Part shown: piece by piece, positions 34,849 through 45,058 of the stretch | How the letters are laid out: the number at the start of each line of letters is the position of its first letter | Position numbering within the stretch: the first letter of the stretch is position 1 | Assembly (NCBI RefSeq): GCF_000252125.1 | Contig: NZ_AHKF01000004.1 | Coordinates: 62,001-126,000, forward strand | Direction: 5' to 3' | Length of the DNA stretch: 64,000 bases | Origin: Flavobacterium frigoris PS1 | GTDB taxonomy: Bacteria > Bacteroidota > Bacteroidia > Flavobacteriales > Flavobacteriaceae | Made by a program: the position numbers and the translations under genes | Notes under the pieces: model-generated | The model's database searches: none | Told to the model about the DNA's origin: nothing | The model's input: the letters and a program-made list of their open reading frames with translations, nothing else

Positions 34849-36677
34849 TGGACAAAAATTTAATAAAACTCCTTCCCTACACAAAACCATACAAAACCCA
34901 TATTGTCTGGAATGTGATCTACAACATTTTGTATGCTTTGTTTAGCACTATTTCTATGCTAACCATTTTCCCGGTGCTTGAAGTACTTTTTGGAAAAACC
35001 AAAGTCATACTAAAAGAACCTGTATATACGGGAATAGGAAACTTAAAGCAATTTGGTTCTGATTTTTTGTATTATAAAATTTCAGAATTAACAAAAGACA
35101 ATGGCATTCAAGTCGCTCTTTTGTTTGTTGTTTTAATGGTGATTACGACGTTTTTATTCAAAAACTTATTTAATTATCTGGCTTCACACCATATAATGCA
35201 TCTAAAAAATGGTGTTTTAAGAGATTTGAGAAAATCAATGTATAAAAAAATTGTAGAATTACCTATCTCTTATTATTCTGAAAAAAGAAAAGGAGATATT
35301 ATGGCGCGTATGCTTGGCGATGTTAATGAAGTTCAAAACTCCTTTTTCTCTATCCTAGAATTAGTTGTAAAAGAACCGCTTACCATTATTTTTGCCTTAG
35401 TAACCATGTTTATCATCAGTCTGAAACTGACCTTGTTTGTTTTGATTTTTATGCCAATATCTGGCTGGATTATTTCAAAGGTCGCTAAAAATCTGAGAGC
35501 AAAATCGCTACAAGCACAAAGAGAGAGCGGCTTCCTGATTTCTATTGTAGATGAAACTTTAGGTGGCCTGAAAGTCATTAAAAGTTATAATGCTGAACCT
35601 ACTTTCAAAGGCAGATTCAACGATTCAGTAACCCGTTTATTAAATTTGACAAACAGCATAGGAAGTAAAAACAATTTAGCAACACCTTTAAGTGAGTTTT
35701 TAGGGGTTACAACAATTGCCATTTTGCTTTTTTACGGAGGAAACTTAGTGTTAGTAGAAAAAACATTAGATGGATCCGCCTTCATTGTTTACCTTACTTT
35801 AGCATTTAATATTCTTACACCAGCAAAAGCAATTTCTAAAGCTTCCTATTCCGTAAAAAATGGACTTGCCGCTGCTGAACGTGTTTTTGAAGTGCTGGAA
35901 GTTCAAAACGAAATTATTTCTAAAGAAAATGCCGTTGACAAAAACACTTTCGATTCAGATATAACAATCAAAAATGTCAACTTTAAATACGAAGAAGAAA
36001 CTGTTTTAAAAGACTTTTCACTTCAGGTTAAAAAGGGACAAACAATCGCCCTTGTAGGACAATCAGGTAGTGGAAAAAGTACTATTGCTAATCTATTGAC
36101 TCGTTTCTATGACGTGAATGATGGAACGATCAGTATTGACGGAACCGATATAAAAGACATCAATTTACAATCTCTTCGTGGGTTGATGGGATTAGTGACA
36201 CAGGACAGCATCTTATTTAACGACACTATAAAAGCGAACATTTCATTAGGAAAAGAAACCGCAACAGATGACGAGATCATTGAGGCGCTAAAAATAGCTA
36301 ATGCGTATGAGTTTGTAAAAGACTTACCAAAAGGAATCCATACCAACATTGGAGATAGCGGAAACAAGCTTTCTGGCGGTCAAAAACAACGATTATCAAT
36401 TGCCCGTGCCGTATTGAAAAATCCTCCAATCATGATTTTGGATGAAGCAACTTCTGCCTTGGATACTGAAAGCGAAAAATTCGTGCAAGTCGCCTTAGAA
36501 AACATGATGCAAAACAGAACATCGATTGTCATTGCGCACCGTCTTTCGACCATTCAAAAAGCTGATTCTATTGTAGTAATGCAAAAAGGAAAAATTGTTG
36601 AACAAGGAACGCACGACGAATTAATTACATTGAATGGAATGTATAATAAATTAGTAACAATGCAATCATTCGAATAA
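34848..36677 (+). CDS. ABC exporter, MsbA-like (fused permease and ATPase)
   Basis: A 609-residue type IV ABC exporter. Residues about 1-330 form the six-helix membrane domain (segments near 20-42, 85-108, 165-210 and 275-320). Residues from 370 form the ATPase, with Walker A GQSGSGKST, signature KLSGGQKQRLSIARA, Walker B IMILDEATSALD and the H-loop in SIVIAHRLST. It probably flips lipid A or another lipid, as in MsbA, or exports lipophilic compounds. Its start shares one base with the mutase stop (TAATG), so translation is coupled. Confidence 0.93.
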   Translation: MDKNLIKLLPYTKPYKTHIVWNVIYNILYALFSTISMLTIFPVLEVLFGKTKVILKEPVYTGIGNLKQFGSDFLYYKISELTKDNGIQVALLFVVLMVITTFLFKNLFNYLASHHIMHLKNGVLRDLRKSMYKKIVELPISYYSEKRKGDIMARMLGDVNEVQNSFFSILELVVKEPLTIIFALVTMFIISLKLTLFVLIFMPISGWIISKVAKNLRAKSLQAQRESGFLISIVDETLGGLKVIKSYNAEPTFKGRFNDSVTRLLNLTNSIGSKNNLATPLSEFLGVTTIAILLFYGGNLVLVEKTLDGSAFIVYLTLAFNILTPAKAISKASYSVKNGLAAAERVFEVLEVQNEIISKENAVDKNTFDSDITIKNVNFKYEEETVLKDFSLQVKKGQTIALVGQSGSGKSTIANLLTRFYDVNDGTISIDGTDIKDINLQSLRGLMGLVTQDSILFNDTIKANISLGKETATDDEIIEALKIANAYEFVKDLPKGIHTNIGDSGNKLSGGQKQRLSIARAVLKNPPIMILDEATSALDTESEKFVQVALENMMQNRTSIVIAHRLSTIQKADSIVVMQKGKIVEQGTHDELITLNGMYNKLVTMQSFE

Positions 36678-36752
36678 TGGGTTAAGGTTGTAGATTTGAG
36701 GTATATTTGATGAATGATAATTTTCTGTTTCTAAATTTGTAAATCTATAAAA

Positions 36753-37454
36753 ATGTACCTTAATAATCCAAATATTACCCTTAATGCTGATCCAGACACT
36801 ATTGTTTGGAAGTATTTAGACTTGTCCAAGTTTTTAGATTTATTGATGTCCAAAAAACTATTTATGTCAAGGTCCGATAAGTTTGAGGATCAATATGAAG
36901 GTACATTTAGCGAACCTACTTTTGAGGAAATCAAAAAGCTTTCGATCAATAATCCTGATTTTTTACAATATTACAAGACCCACCGCGAAAAAGTAGCGAT
37001 TAGCAGTTGGCACATTAACGAATACGAATCCTTTGCCATGTGGCAAATTTTTACACAAAACAGCGAGGGAATAGCTCTTCAGTCGACAATAGGAAGGCTA
37101 CAAAACGCCTTAATTCCTGAAAATAATTACAAACAATTTATAGGGGAAGTAAATTATATTGATTACAAGAAGGAATACATTCCTTTTGACGATATGTTTT
37201 TTCCATTTTTATTCAAGCGAAAAAGTTTTCAATATGAACGTGAAGTACGCATCATTACGGATGTGGCCGAAAACAAAATGACGCTTAATGACGGACTAAA
37301 AATTAATGTAAACATCGATCAACTGATTGAGAAAATTTACATTCATCCTAAATCAGAGAATTGGTATAAAAACCTAGTCATTGATTTAGTAAAACAACTA
37401 GGATTTGATTTTGCGATCGAAAAATCAGATCTTGAAAGTGACATTCTGATTTAA
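36753..37454 (+). CDS. DUF2971 protein
   Basis: A 233-residue soluble protein matching DUF2971. The N-terminus LWKYLDLSKFLDLLMSKKLFMSRSDKFEDQYEGTF (written here in parts: YLDLSKFLDL, LFMSRSDKFED) and central AISSWHINEYESFAMW with FQYEREVRIIT are typical. Members are scattered through accessory regions of many bacteria, and none has a firm function; some are linked to phage defence neighbourhoods. Nothing beside this copy supports such a role. It is transcribed alone between the ABC exporter and the convergent lipoprotein gene. Confidence 0.8.
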   Translation: MYLNNPNITLNADPDTIVWKYLDLSKFLDLLMSKKLFMSRSDKFEDQYEGTFSEPTFEEIKKLSINNPDFLQYYKTHREKVAISSWHINEYESFAMWQIFTQNSEGIALQSTIGRLQNALIPENNYKQFIGEVNYIDYKKEYIPFDDMFFPFLFKRKSFQYEREVRIITDVAENKMTLNDGLKINVNIDQLIEKIYIHPKSENWYKNLVIDLVKQLGFDFAIEKSDLESDILI

Positions 37455-37469
37455 ATTTTATTCCTTGAT

Positions 37470-38192
37470 TTATATCGGTTCGTAGCTAGATACTTTCCAT
37501 TCTACATTTGATAGATCTACATAACTATAATGCACAACATCATTTTTGTCAAACTGCCCGTTTTTATTAGTGTCTTCAACAGTTCTGAAATACAAACGAT
37601 TTTTTGACTCAATCAAGTTCCAATCAATCAATTCATGAAAATTCGTAGAGATTTTGGTGAATTTCTTACCGCTAATATCACTCAAATACAAAGATTTGAT
37701 ATCACTAGTATCCAACTTTCCATCTTTATTTGTGTCCATATCAAACATGGTATAAACCATAACTTGTTTTTTGGCTCTCTCCGAAACTGATTTCAAGTAG
37801 GTCGCGGTCAAAATTAAAGCAGGCTTATCCGTTAAAGTACTAATCGAATCGGAGTCAATTCTTTGGAATTTCAGGTTTTGTAAATAGCCTGTAATTTCAT
37901 TTTCTCCGTAATTAGAAATCGTAAAACTCAAATCGATTACACTAGACGAACCGTATCTTGCCTTTGCGCCTCTTTCATAAACTCGCAAATCGGCGATTGG
38001 ATGAATCAAATAACTAGTTCCTTCCATCTGAATTGGCAAGTCAGCAATAGCAACTTGCGTTGAATCAATTTTCGCGGTTCCTTTACCCTTATTAGCGGCA
38101 TCATAAATTACTTTTGGTTTTTCAACCTCTTCCTTACAGCTGGCCAAAAGTAAAATTGCCATACCTAATAATGCTATATGTAACTTTTTCAT
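37470..38192 (-). CDS. Lipoprotein with two EF-hand/dockerin-like calcium loops
   Basis: A 240-residue secreted protein. The signal ends in the lipobox LLLASC at about residues 14-19, so it should be lipidated and likely sits on the outer membrane. Two Asp-rich loops of EF-hand or dockerin type occur, DTNKDGKLDTSDI (about 163-175) and DTNKNGQFDKNDV (about 218-230), each with the DxNxDG-like or DxNxNG pattern followed by DxxD. I do not recognise the rest. It follows the TonB receptor on the same strand after 120 bases, so a shared function in surface binding is plausible. Confidence 0.75.
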   Translation of the reverse strand: MKKLHIALLGMAILLLASCKEEVEKPKVIYDAANKGKGTAKIDSTQVAIADLPIQMEGTSYLIHPIADLRVYERGAKARYGSSSVIDLSFTISNYGENEITGYLQNLKFQRIDSDSISTLTDKPALILTATYLKSVSERAKKQVMVYTMFDMDTNKDGKLDTSDIKSLYLSDISGKKFTKISTNFHELIDWNLIESKNRLYFRTVEDTNKNGQFDKNDVVHYSYVDLSNVEWKVSSYEPI

Positions 38193-38312
38193 AATGATGT
38201 AATATTAAAAAATAAATCCAAATGTAATCATTTTTAAAAATGCTTCTGATATTAATGCCCAATTAATGTGTTAAAACGGACAAGACTAATTTAGAAGCCA
38301 AATATCTATTTA

Positions 38313-40781
38313 TTATAATTTAGCACTCAACTTAATATTAAAAACCCTTGTTGTCATATAATTGGGAATTGCATATTCATTTTTGGAATACACATCACGA
38401 ACCCATGTGTTGGTAATTGCATTTTGGTTATTGAAAAGATTAAAAATTTCAAATCCCAAGGCAAGTTCCTTAAAGTTCCCAAACCAATTCGAATTTGACT
38501 TCCCAGAGTTGTTATCAATAAACACCTTAGAGAATCCCACATCAACCCTACGATAATCATTCAATCGATTTTGATACAAATAAGGATCTGAATAAGACGG
38601 TGAGCCGCCTGGCAATCCCGTATTGTAAACCAAATTCAAATACAATTTCACAGTTGGTATATTAGGCATATAATCTTGAAACAAAAGCGCGAACTTAAGC
38701 CGTTGGTCTGTTGGTCTGGCGATGTAGCCTCTGTTATTGCTATTTTCTTCTGTTTTAAGATAACCGAAACTTATCCAAGATTCGGTTCCTGGAACAAATT
38801 CCCCATTCAATCGAAGATCTAATCCTTGCGCATATCCTTTAGCCACGTTAGAAGCAGCATAGCGAATTCTGACATTATCAATTGTGTAAGTATTCACATC
38901 AGTCAAAGACTTGTAATAGAGTTCTGATACTAGTTTAAAAGGGCGATTCCACATTGTAAAACTATAATCATCGCTTAGCACCAAATGAACTGATTGCTGC
39001 GCTTTAACATTGGGTAGTACTTCACCATCGGCAGCTCTCAGCTCTCTATAAAAAGGCGGCTGATGATAAAGTCCTCCAGAGATTCTAAAAACCATTTCCT
39101 TGTCCCAATTAGGCTTTATAGCAATTTGAGCTCTTGGACTAAAAGTAAACTGAGCATCTCCTTTACTATTTGCACCAGAAACTTCCCAGTTATGCAAACG
39201 AACTCCCGCATTATACGAAACTTCAGCAGTACCTAGATTCCCTTTTCTACTCCATTGCCCATATCCTGAAAACCTGTTGATCACATTAAAATTAGTCGCG
39301 CGAATATTTTGATAAGGCGCTAATGGACCTTCATAAGAAGAGTAAGGCTGCTCGTTTTTAGGTAAATTAATAATGGGAGGATTAATAGAAAATCCAGCCG
39401 AATCGATTACTTCCCACTCTACAACTCGATCACGAATCGATTCACGAGTGTATTTTACTCCCCATTCAATTTCGTTTTTTCGCCAATCGTGAAATCCTTT
39501 AACTTCAGCATTTATGATTAAGGCATCCAAATCATTCCGAGCATGATTTAGCTGCGAACCAATTCCTCTGGTATAGGCAACATCATTATAGGCTTCTGAT
39601 CCTATATTCGAATCCACCTCTCCCAAACGGTATTGTGCTAGAATATCAAAATGCTCTTGCTCTAAAGTATGAAAACCGGAGGCGATAAATTTTAATGTAA
39701 AATTAGGAGTCGCTTCATACGTCGTTTTCATTGCTCCAAAGTAAGTTTCATACTTATCTCTTTCTTCGCCTTCATAATAAACAGACAGTGCCAACGGCTG
39801 ATCAATTGTACCAAACTTAGTTTGGCGTGTTAACGGCTGGTATTGGTATTTATTTTGAGAAATATTCCCTAGAAAACTCCATTGCCATTTGGCGGAAGCC
39901 TGATAATTCATATTGGTTTGAATGTCAGCAAATGTTGGGGTGTAATTGGTTTGGGTGTCTTGACTTTTTACCAAGAGGCTGTTGTTCCGATATCGTACTC
40001 CTGTTATTGCAGTCCATTTCTTGTTTTTTGAAACTGCATCAACTGAAAAACTTCCTCCAAGTAAACTTGCTTCAAAGGTGGCGCCAAATTCAGAAGGTTT
40101 CCTGTAGGTAATGTCCAGAACAGAGGATAATTTGTCACCAAATTTAGCTTGAAAACCACCAGCCGAAAAATCGACATTTTGTACTAAATCAGTATTGGTA
40201 AAACTAAGTCCTTCTTGTTGCCCCGAACGAATCAAAAAAGGCCGGTAAATTTCAATCTCATTTACATAAACTAAATTCTCATCATAATTCCCGCCTCGAA
40301 CCGCATATTGCGTACTCAACTCATTGTTAGAATTGACGCCAGGCAAGGTTTTTAAAATATTTTCGATTCCGGCATTCGCCCCAGGTATTTTTCTTATCAC
40401 TTCTGGCGCAATAATTGTTATTCCCTGAACGCGCTTTTTATTATTTGTGGTAACAATAATTTCGCCAATTTGTTCCTGCTGCTCATTCATCACCAAATTG
40501 AACTCAAGCTCTTCGTTAGTTTTTAAAGTAAGGCTAACTATCACTTTTTTAAAAGAAACATGCGTAAAAATAACAGTTAGTTTTTGACTTGCAGGAACAC
40601 TAAGCAGGTAAAAACCATTTGCATTAGACTGGCTTGTACTGCCAGAGCACGAAACATTTACATTGTTTATTGGATTATTATTTATGTCCAAAATAATCCC
40701 CTTTACTCGAGCTGATTGAGCAAAGGAAGCAAAACCTAACAAAAATGCAATAAAAGCAAAGATTACTATTTTTATATTCAA
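38313..40781 (-). CDS. TonB-dependent outer-membrane receptor
   Basis: An 822-residue receptor. The order is: signal peptide 1-22 (IVIFAFIAFLLGFASFAQS), carboxypeptidase-regulatory-like domain about 25-105, plug about 125-220 (VRGGNYDENLVYVNEIEIYR), and a 22-strand barrel to the C-terminus, ending in the phenylalanine-rich VFNIKLSAKL. It is not a SusC member by the start or the plug. The only start codon available is TTG, directly downstream of the M23 gene stop; no ATG fits ahead of the signal. It is cotranscribed with that peptidase (15-base gap). Ligand unknown. Confidence 0.9.
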   Translation of the reverse strand: MNIKIVIFAFIAFLLGFASFAQSARVKGIILDINNNPINNVNVSCSGSTSQSNANGFYLLSVPASQKLTVIFTHVSFKKVIVSLTLKTNEELEFNLVMNEQQEQIGEIIVTTNNKKRVQGITIIAPEVIRKIPGANAGIENILKTLPGVNSNNELSTQYAVRGGNYDENLVYVNEIEIYRPFLIRSGQQEGLSFTNTDLVQNVDFSAGGFQAKFGDKLSSVLDITYRKPSEFGATFEASLLGGSFSVDAVSKNKKWTAITGVRYRNNSLLVKSQDTQTNYTPTFADIQTNMNYQASAKWQWSFLGNISQNKYQYQPLTRQTKFGTIDQPLALSVYYEGEERDKYETYFGAMKTTYEATPNFTLKFIASGFHTLEQEHFDILAQYRLGEVDSNIGSEAYNDVAYTRGIGSQLNHARNDLDALIINAEVKGFHDWRKNEIEWGVKYTRESIRDRVVEWEVIDSAGFSINPPIINLPKNEQPYSSYEGPLAPYQNIRATNFNVINRFSGYGQWSRKGNLGTAEVSYNAGVRLHNWEVSGANSKGDAQFTFSPRAQIAIKPNWDKEMVFRISGGLYHQPPFYRELRAADGEVLPNVKAQQSVHLVLSDDYSFTMWNRPFKLVSELYYKSLTDVNTYTIDNVRIRYAASNVAKGYAQGLDLRLNGEFVPGTESWISFGYLKTEENSNNRGYIARPTDQRLKFALLFQDYMPNIPTVKLYLNLVYNTGLPGGSPSYSDPYLYQNRLNDYRRVDVGFSKVFIDNNSGKSNSNWFGNFKELALGFEIFNLFNNQNAITNTWVRDVYSKNEYAIPNYMTTRVFNIKLSAKL

Positions 40782-40796
40782 GCTGTCTATATGTTA

Positions 40797-42503
40797 TTAC
40801 TTTTGACTTCTAAAAAAATGAGTCTCAAAGATAGTTGAATTTCCTACATTATCCATTAGCACGACTTTTAAATCATTAGCCCCTTCAGCAACAATACCAT
40901 CACTAAAATTATGGGTTAATTTTCTTGTTTTATTGTCATATTCGAATAAAATCCAATTTCCGTTTAAATAACCATTATAAGATTTTATTCCTGATCCACT
41001 GTCATATATAGAAAACTGAAGATTTTTTTGAGTACTTATCCACTTTCCTTCAATTGAATTTGCAATTGAAATAGTTGGCGCCGTTGTATCGATTGCCAAA
41101 GTATACTTACCTAATGATCTCACATTTGCAGAATATACATTTCCTTTTACACTAGTAAAGTTATACCCAACCCTGCCTTTAGAATCAACATCAGCGATGA
41201 AAACTTTTTCTTTTTGCACATCAGTAAATTTGTCACTCTCCATAGCAATTTCAAAACGAGAATGAACAGGAACACTGTCATCATGAAGGTACAAGACACT
41301 ATTTCTGACATCAAAATTCATGTCAAAATCTTCATAAAATGTTCCTGCAGGAAAGAATACAGAGACATTATCTTTAGCAAAACTATTGTCTTTGTTCACT
41401 TTTACAAAGTAATTTGAAACCATAGCTTCTTTTTCAACAATAGGAGCCGATGAATCAAAACCAATTGGTATAGAAATGGTGTTTATATTGCCAAAAAAAT
41501 CAGATACCTCGATACGATACACGGATGTAAGATTAGGAACTACCGTTACAATTCCATTTGAATCATCCGTTTTTATTATACTTAGTTTGTACGGATTGCT
41601 CATGAATAATTTCTGGACTCTTTGATACGTTTTTTTGTACTTGGAATAATCAACCAAAGCATTTACATATCGCATTTCATCAAAGGAATAGGTATCGAAT
41701 TGATATCCAAAATTAGGTTTTCCGTTTAAATAACTTTGAATTTTATAAGCACCGTTTCTATTACCCGAAACATTATCATAATCAACTGCAGTAATTCCAA
41801 AACCGATCTTACCATTAGCCAAAACCTTATTAGATAAATAAGTCCCATCTTTCTGCAAAGACAAACTAAGCAATAGTGGACGTTTAGATTTATTTACCGA
41901 GGTTTTATCATCTAAAGGGTAAACATATACCGCAGAAACGGTTGGTTTTTTAGTATCCTTTATATACTTATCGAAACCAAACAAAAGAGGATTAATTATT
42001 TTCTCTGTTTTACTATCGCGGAATTCAAAATGCAAATGAGGCCCTTCAGAAGATCCAGTATTACCGGTAAGGGCGATCGTTTGTCCTTTTTTAACCATCA
42101 ATTCATTTAGTTTTAAAAACAACTCTATTTCAAAAGATTGTTCCTTATAATGTGCTTTCTGAATATAATCATCAATGGCATCCGTAGTCTTTTGAAGATG
42201 ACAATAGACTGAAGTATATCCATTGGGATGTGTAATATAAATTGCCTTACCATTTCCAAAAGTAGAAATTTTTATCCTAGACACATAGCCATCAGCAACA
42301 GCATGTACGGCTAAACCCTCCCTTTGCAATGTTTTAAAATCGAAACCAGCGTGAAAGTGATTTGGCCTTAATTCCCCGAAGTTTCCAGACAGTTCCATTG
42401 GAATATCTAAAGGTGGACTAAAATAGTCTTTCGGATAGGCTGTTTGAGCAAAGACAGAAACTGAAAACAAAAGAAAAAAAACAAAATATTTCATCATATA
42501 CAT
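40797..42503 (-). CDS. M23-family metallopeptidase (LytM domain)
   Basis: A 568-residue secreted protein. Signal peptide covers 1-20 (KYFVFFLLFSVSVFAQ); the ATGs at codons 1, 3 and 4 cannot be told apart. The LytM/M23 domain is near the N-terminus, with zinc ligands HFHAGFDF (HxxxD) and HLHFEF (HxH) at about residues 48-55 and 155-160. The remaining 400 residues are beta-rich Ig-like segments. Full ligands are present, so it could be an active endopeptidase on peptidoglycan cross-links. It heads an operon with the TonB receptor. Confidence 0.88.
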   Translation of the reverse strand: MYMMKYFVFFLLFSVSVFAQTAYPKDYFSPPLDIPMELSGNFGELRPNHFHAGFDFKTLQREGLAVHAVADGYVSRIKISTFGNGKAIYITHPNGYTSVYCHLQKTTDAIDDYIQKAHYKEQSFEIELFLKLNELMVKKGQTIALTGNTGSSEGPHLHFEFRDSKTEKIINPLLFGFDKYIKDTKKPTVSAVYVYPLDDKTSVNKSKRPLLLSLSLQKDGTYLSNKVLANGKIGFGITAVDYDNVSGNRNGAYKIQSYLNGKPNFGYQFDTYSFDEMRYVNALVDYSKYKKTYQRVQKLFMSNPYKLSIIKTDDSNGIVTVVPNLTSVYRIEVSDFFGNINTISIPIGFDSSAPIVEKEAMVSNYFVKVNKDNSFAKDNVSVFFPAGTFYEDFDMNFDVRNSVLYLHDDSVPVHSRFEIAMESDKFTDVQKEKVFIADVDSKGRVGYNFTSVKGNVYSANVRSLGKYTLAIDTTAPTISIANSIEGKWISTQKNLQFSIYDSGSGIKSYNGYLNGNWILFEYDNKTRKLTHNFSDGIVAEGANDLKVVLMDNVGNSTIFETHFFRSQK

Positions 42504-42671
42504 TTTTGCTAAGATAAAAAACTAATTCGTTATGCTTTGTAAAAAAAACAGATATCGTAACCAATTACATTACAACAACTTACTTATTTTATGATAAAAA
42601 AACAAATAAAATATTGTAATAATAAAAAGTAATACTAAATTTGTAATATTAAGTAATGAATAGGCTATAAA

Positions 42672-42962
42672 ATGAGTGTAATTGCAGAAATAATTGATAC
42701 TCTTGAAAATAAGATTGAAAAACTGATTATAAAAATAAAAAGTTTAGACAAAAGCAATCAAGATTTAAAGATCGAATTAACAAAATCTGCAACCATCATA
42801 CAGACTCAATCAAATGAGATTGAAGCGTTAAAATCGCAGTATGAAACACTTAAGATTGCCAACTCACTACTAGGCAGTGACGATAATAAAAGAGATACAA
42901 AGTTAAAAATAAATTCTTTAATTCGTGAAATTGATTACTGTATAGCACAGCTATCTGATTAG
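42672..42962 (+). CDS. Short coiled-coil protein upstream of zapA
   Basis: A 96-residue protein that is almost entirely alpha-helical with heptad-like hydrophobics: IIDTLENKIEKLIIKIKSL, SNQDLKIELTKSATII and EIEALKSQYETLKI. It ends LIREIDYCIAQLSD. No family is recognised, but the arrangement directly before zapA (gap eight bases) recurs in Flavobacteria. By size and coiled-coil build it recalls ZapB and may act in divisome assembly beside ZapA, which is inference. Confidence 0.7.
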   Translation: MSVIAEIIDTLENKIEKLIIKIKSLDKSNQDLKIELTKSATIIQTQSNEIEALKSQYETLKIANSLLGSDDNKRDTKLKINSLIREIDYCIAQLSD

Positions 42963-42970
42963 TAAAAAAT

Positions 42971-43264
42971 ATGGACGATAAGCTTAAAATTAAAATATCA
43001 ATTGCCGACAGAGTCTACCCGTTAACGGTTGAGCTGTCGCAGGAAGAAGGACTGCGAAGTGCTTCAAAAAAAATTGACGTAATGATGAAGCAATTTGAAG
43101 AAAATTACGCTGTACGTGACAAGCAAGATGTTTTAGCCATGTGTGCTTTACAATTTGCCTCCCAATCAGAACAAAAACAAATTGACAACTCTATTAATGG
43201 TGAAGAAACTATTGAAAGAATTAAAAAAATCAATGCGCTTTTAGATCAATATCTCGACAATTAA
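42971..43264 (+). CDS. zapA: Cell division protein ZapA
   Basis: A 97-residue ZapA family protein that promotes FtsZ filament bundling at the division site. KIKISIADRVYPLTVELSQEEGLRSASKKIDVMMKQFEENY is the typical N-terminal region with the globular beta-alpha part; the C-terminal helix ERIKKINALLDQYL is the dimer/tetramer coiled coil. It is followed by the 6S RNA gene, an order also seen in Proteobacteria, where ssrS is cotranscribed with the zapA homologue (ygfA region). Confidence 0.88.
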   Translation: MDDKLKIKISIADRVYPLTVELSQEEGLRSASKKIDVMMKQFEENYAVRDKQDVLAMCALQFASQSEQKQIDNSINGEETIERIKKINALLDQYLDN

Positions 43265-43287
43265 ACGTTCTTTACAGAAACTAAGAT

Positions 43288-43452
43288 ACTGCCTACATTA
43301 GTTCACATTTGGTAAACTCAACACTAACATTTTAGAATGAGCAAATCATCACTACTAAAGCATGCCACGCTTCGGCGAGGAAACTTGAACAGTGAGTTAG
43401 CTCAAAACTTGTCTTTTCGAGTTTATACAAACAACTTAATGTAGGCTTTTTT
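43288..43452 (+). ncRNA. ssrS: 6S RNA
   Basis: The zapA-rny gap has a long rod-shaped RNA. GCCTACATTA (43291-43300) pairs perfectly with TAATGTAGGC (43437-43446), followed by a T run. Inside, GTAAACTC pairs with GAGTTTAT and CTAAC with GTTAG, and a UUCG-capped hairpin (CGC TTCG GCG, 43368-43377) sits near the centre. The length of about 165 bases, the rod with a loop, the terminator and the zapA neighbour are those of 6S RNA, which binds sigma-factor-loaded RNA polymerase. No -7 box is seen, so processing or readthrough from zapA may matter. Confidence 0.78.
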
Positions 43453-43473
43453 TATATATAAATTTTAACAAAC

Positions 43474-45036
43474 ATGGACATAGTAACGATCATCATTTCA
43501 GGGATTATAGGTATAGCAGCGGGTTTCGGAATCGCAAAAATAATTGAAAAAAGCAATATCTCTAATTTAATTAAAAGTGCAAAAAAAGAAGCTTCATCTA
43601 TTTTAAAAGACGCAAATCTTGAAGCTGAAAACATAAAAAAAGACAAAATTCTTCAAGCAAAAGAGAAATTTATTGAATTAAAATCAGAACACGAACAAGT
43701 AATTCTAAGTAGAGACAAAAAAGTCGCTGAAGTTGAAAAAAGAATAAGGGATAAGGAATCACAAGTTTCAAATGAATTATCTAAAGCTAAGAAAGTAAAT
43801 GATGATTTTGAATCAAAAGCAGTTGAATATACTGCTAAAATCGAAATCCTAGACAAAAGACAATTAGAAGTTGACAAACTGCATAAAAGCCAATTACAAC
43901 AACTTGAAGTAATATCTGGTTTATCAGCCGAAGACGCTAAAAACCAATTAGTAGAAGGACTGAAAGCAGAGGCTAAAACCGAAGCCATGTCTCATATACA
44001 GGACACAATTGAAGAAGCTAAATTAACAGCACAACAGGAAGCTAAAAAAATAATCATCAACACTATTCAAAGAGTTGGAACAGAAGAAGCAGTTGAAAAC
44101 TGTGTATCTGTATTTAATATTGAATCAGATGATGTTAAAGGTAGAATCATTGGGCGTGAAGGAAGAAACATTAGAGCACTGGAAGCTGCTACTGGAGTTG
44201 AAATCATTGTTGATGACACACCTGAGGCAATTATACTTTCTTGCTTCGATCCTGTTCGTAGAGAAATTGCCCGTTTAGCACTACATAAATTAGTAACTGA
44301 CGGACGTATTCACCCTGCACGTATTGAAGAAGTGGTTGCTAAAACTGCAAAACAAATTGACGACGAGATTATAGAGGTTGGTAAACGTACCGTTATAGAT
44401 TTAGGAATTCATGGATTACATCCAGAATTAATAAAAGTAGTAGGACGCATGAAATACCGCTCTTCTTACGGACAAAACTTATTGCAACACTCCCGTGAAG
44501 TATCTAAACTTTGTGGAATCATGGCCGCTGAATTAGGTCTGAATGTTAAACTGGCTAAAAGAGCAGGTTTATTGCACGATATTGGAAAAGTACCTGATGC
44601 AGAAAGTGATTTACCTCACGCATTATTAGGAATGCAATGGGCTGAAAAATATGGCGAAAAAGAAGAAGTTTGCAACGCCATTGGAGCTCACCATGATGAA
44701 ATAGAAATGAAATCTTTATTATCTCCAATTGTACAGGTTTGTGATGCCATATCAGGCGCTAGACCAGGTGCAAGAAGACAAGTATTAGATTCTTACATAC
44801 AGCGTCTAAAAGATCTGGAAGAAGTAGCTTACGGATTTAATGGTGTAAAAAACGCTTACGCAATCCAAGCAGGAAGAGAACTTCGTGTTATTGTAGAAAG
44901 CGAAAAAGTTTCTGATGATAATGCTGCAACTTTATCTTTTGAGATTTCACAAAAAATTCAAACTGAAATGACTTATCCTGGTCAGGTTAAAGTAACTGTA
45001 ATTAGAGAAACAAGAGCGGTAAATATCGCTAAGTAA
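43474..45036 (+). CDS. rny: Ribonuclease Y
   Basis: A 520-residue endoribonuclease that starts mRNA decay. An N-terminal membrane helix (about 4-24) is followed by a long coiled coil to about 200. A KH RNA-binding domain follows ([24 protein letters not shown]), then an HD domain with the metal-binding HDIGK ([19 protein letters not shown]). All domains are in the standard order and length. It is cytoplasmic and membrane-anchored. It is followed by a strong terminator. Confidence 0.97.
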   Translation: MDIVTIIISGIIGIAAGFGIAKIIEKSNISNLIKSAKKEASSILKDANLEAENIKKDKILQAKEKFIELKSEHEQVILSRDKKVAEVEKRIRDKESQVSNELSKAKKVNDDFESKAVEYTAKIEILDKRQLEVDKLHKSQLQQLEVISGLSAEDAKNQLVEGLKAEAKTEAMSHIQDTIEEAKLTAQQEAKKIIINTIQRVGTEEAVENCVSVFNIESDDVKGRIIGREGRNIRALEAATGVEIIVDDTPEAIILSCFDPVRREIARLALHKLVTDGRIHPARIEEVVAKTAKQIDDEIIEVGKRTVIDLGIHGLHPELIKVVGRMKYRSSYGQNLLQHSREVSKLCGIMAAELGLNVKLAKRAGLLHDIGKVPDAESDLPHALLGMQWAEKYGEKEEVCNAIGAHHDEIEMKSLLSPIVQVCDAISGARPGARRQVLDSYIQRLKDLEEVAYGFNGVKNAYAIQAGRELRVIVESEKVSDDNAATLSFEISQKIQTEMTYPGQVKVTVIRETRAVNIAK

Positions 45037-45058
45037 TTCTTATATCAACAATAAATAT

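Noticed and set aside
36753..37454. DUF2971 gene considered as part of a defence island.
   Set aside because: No other defence-like gene lies within several kilobases; neighbours are envelope genes.
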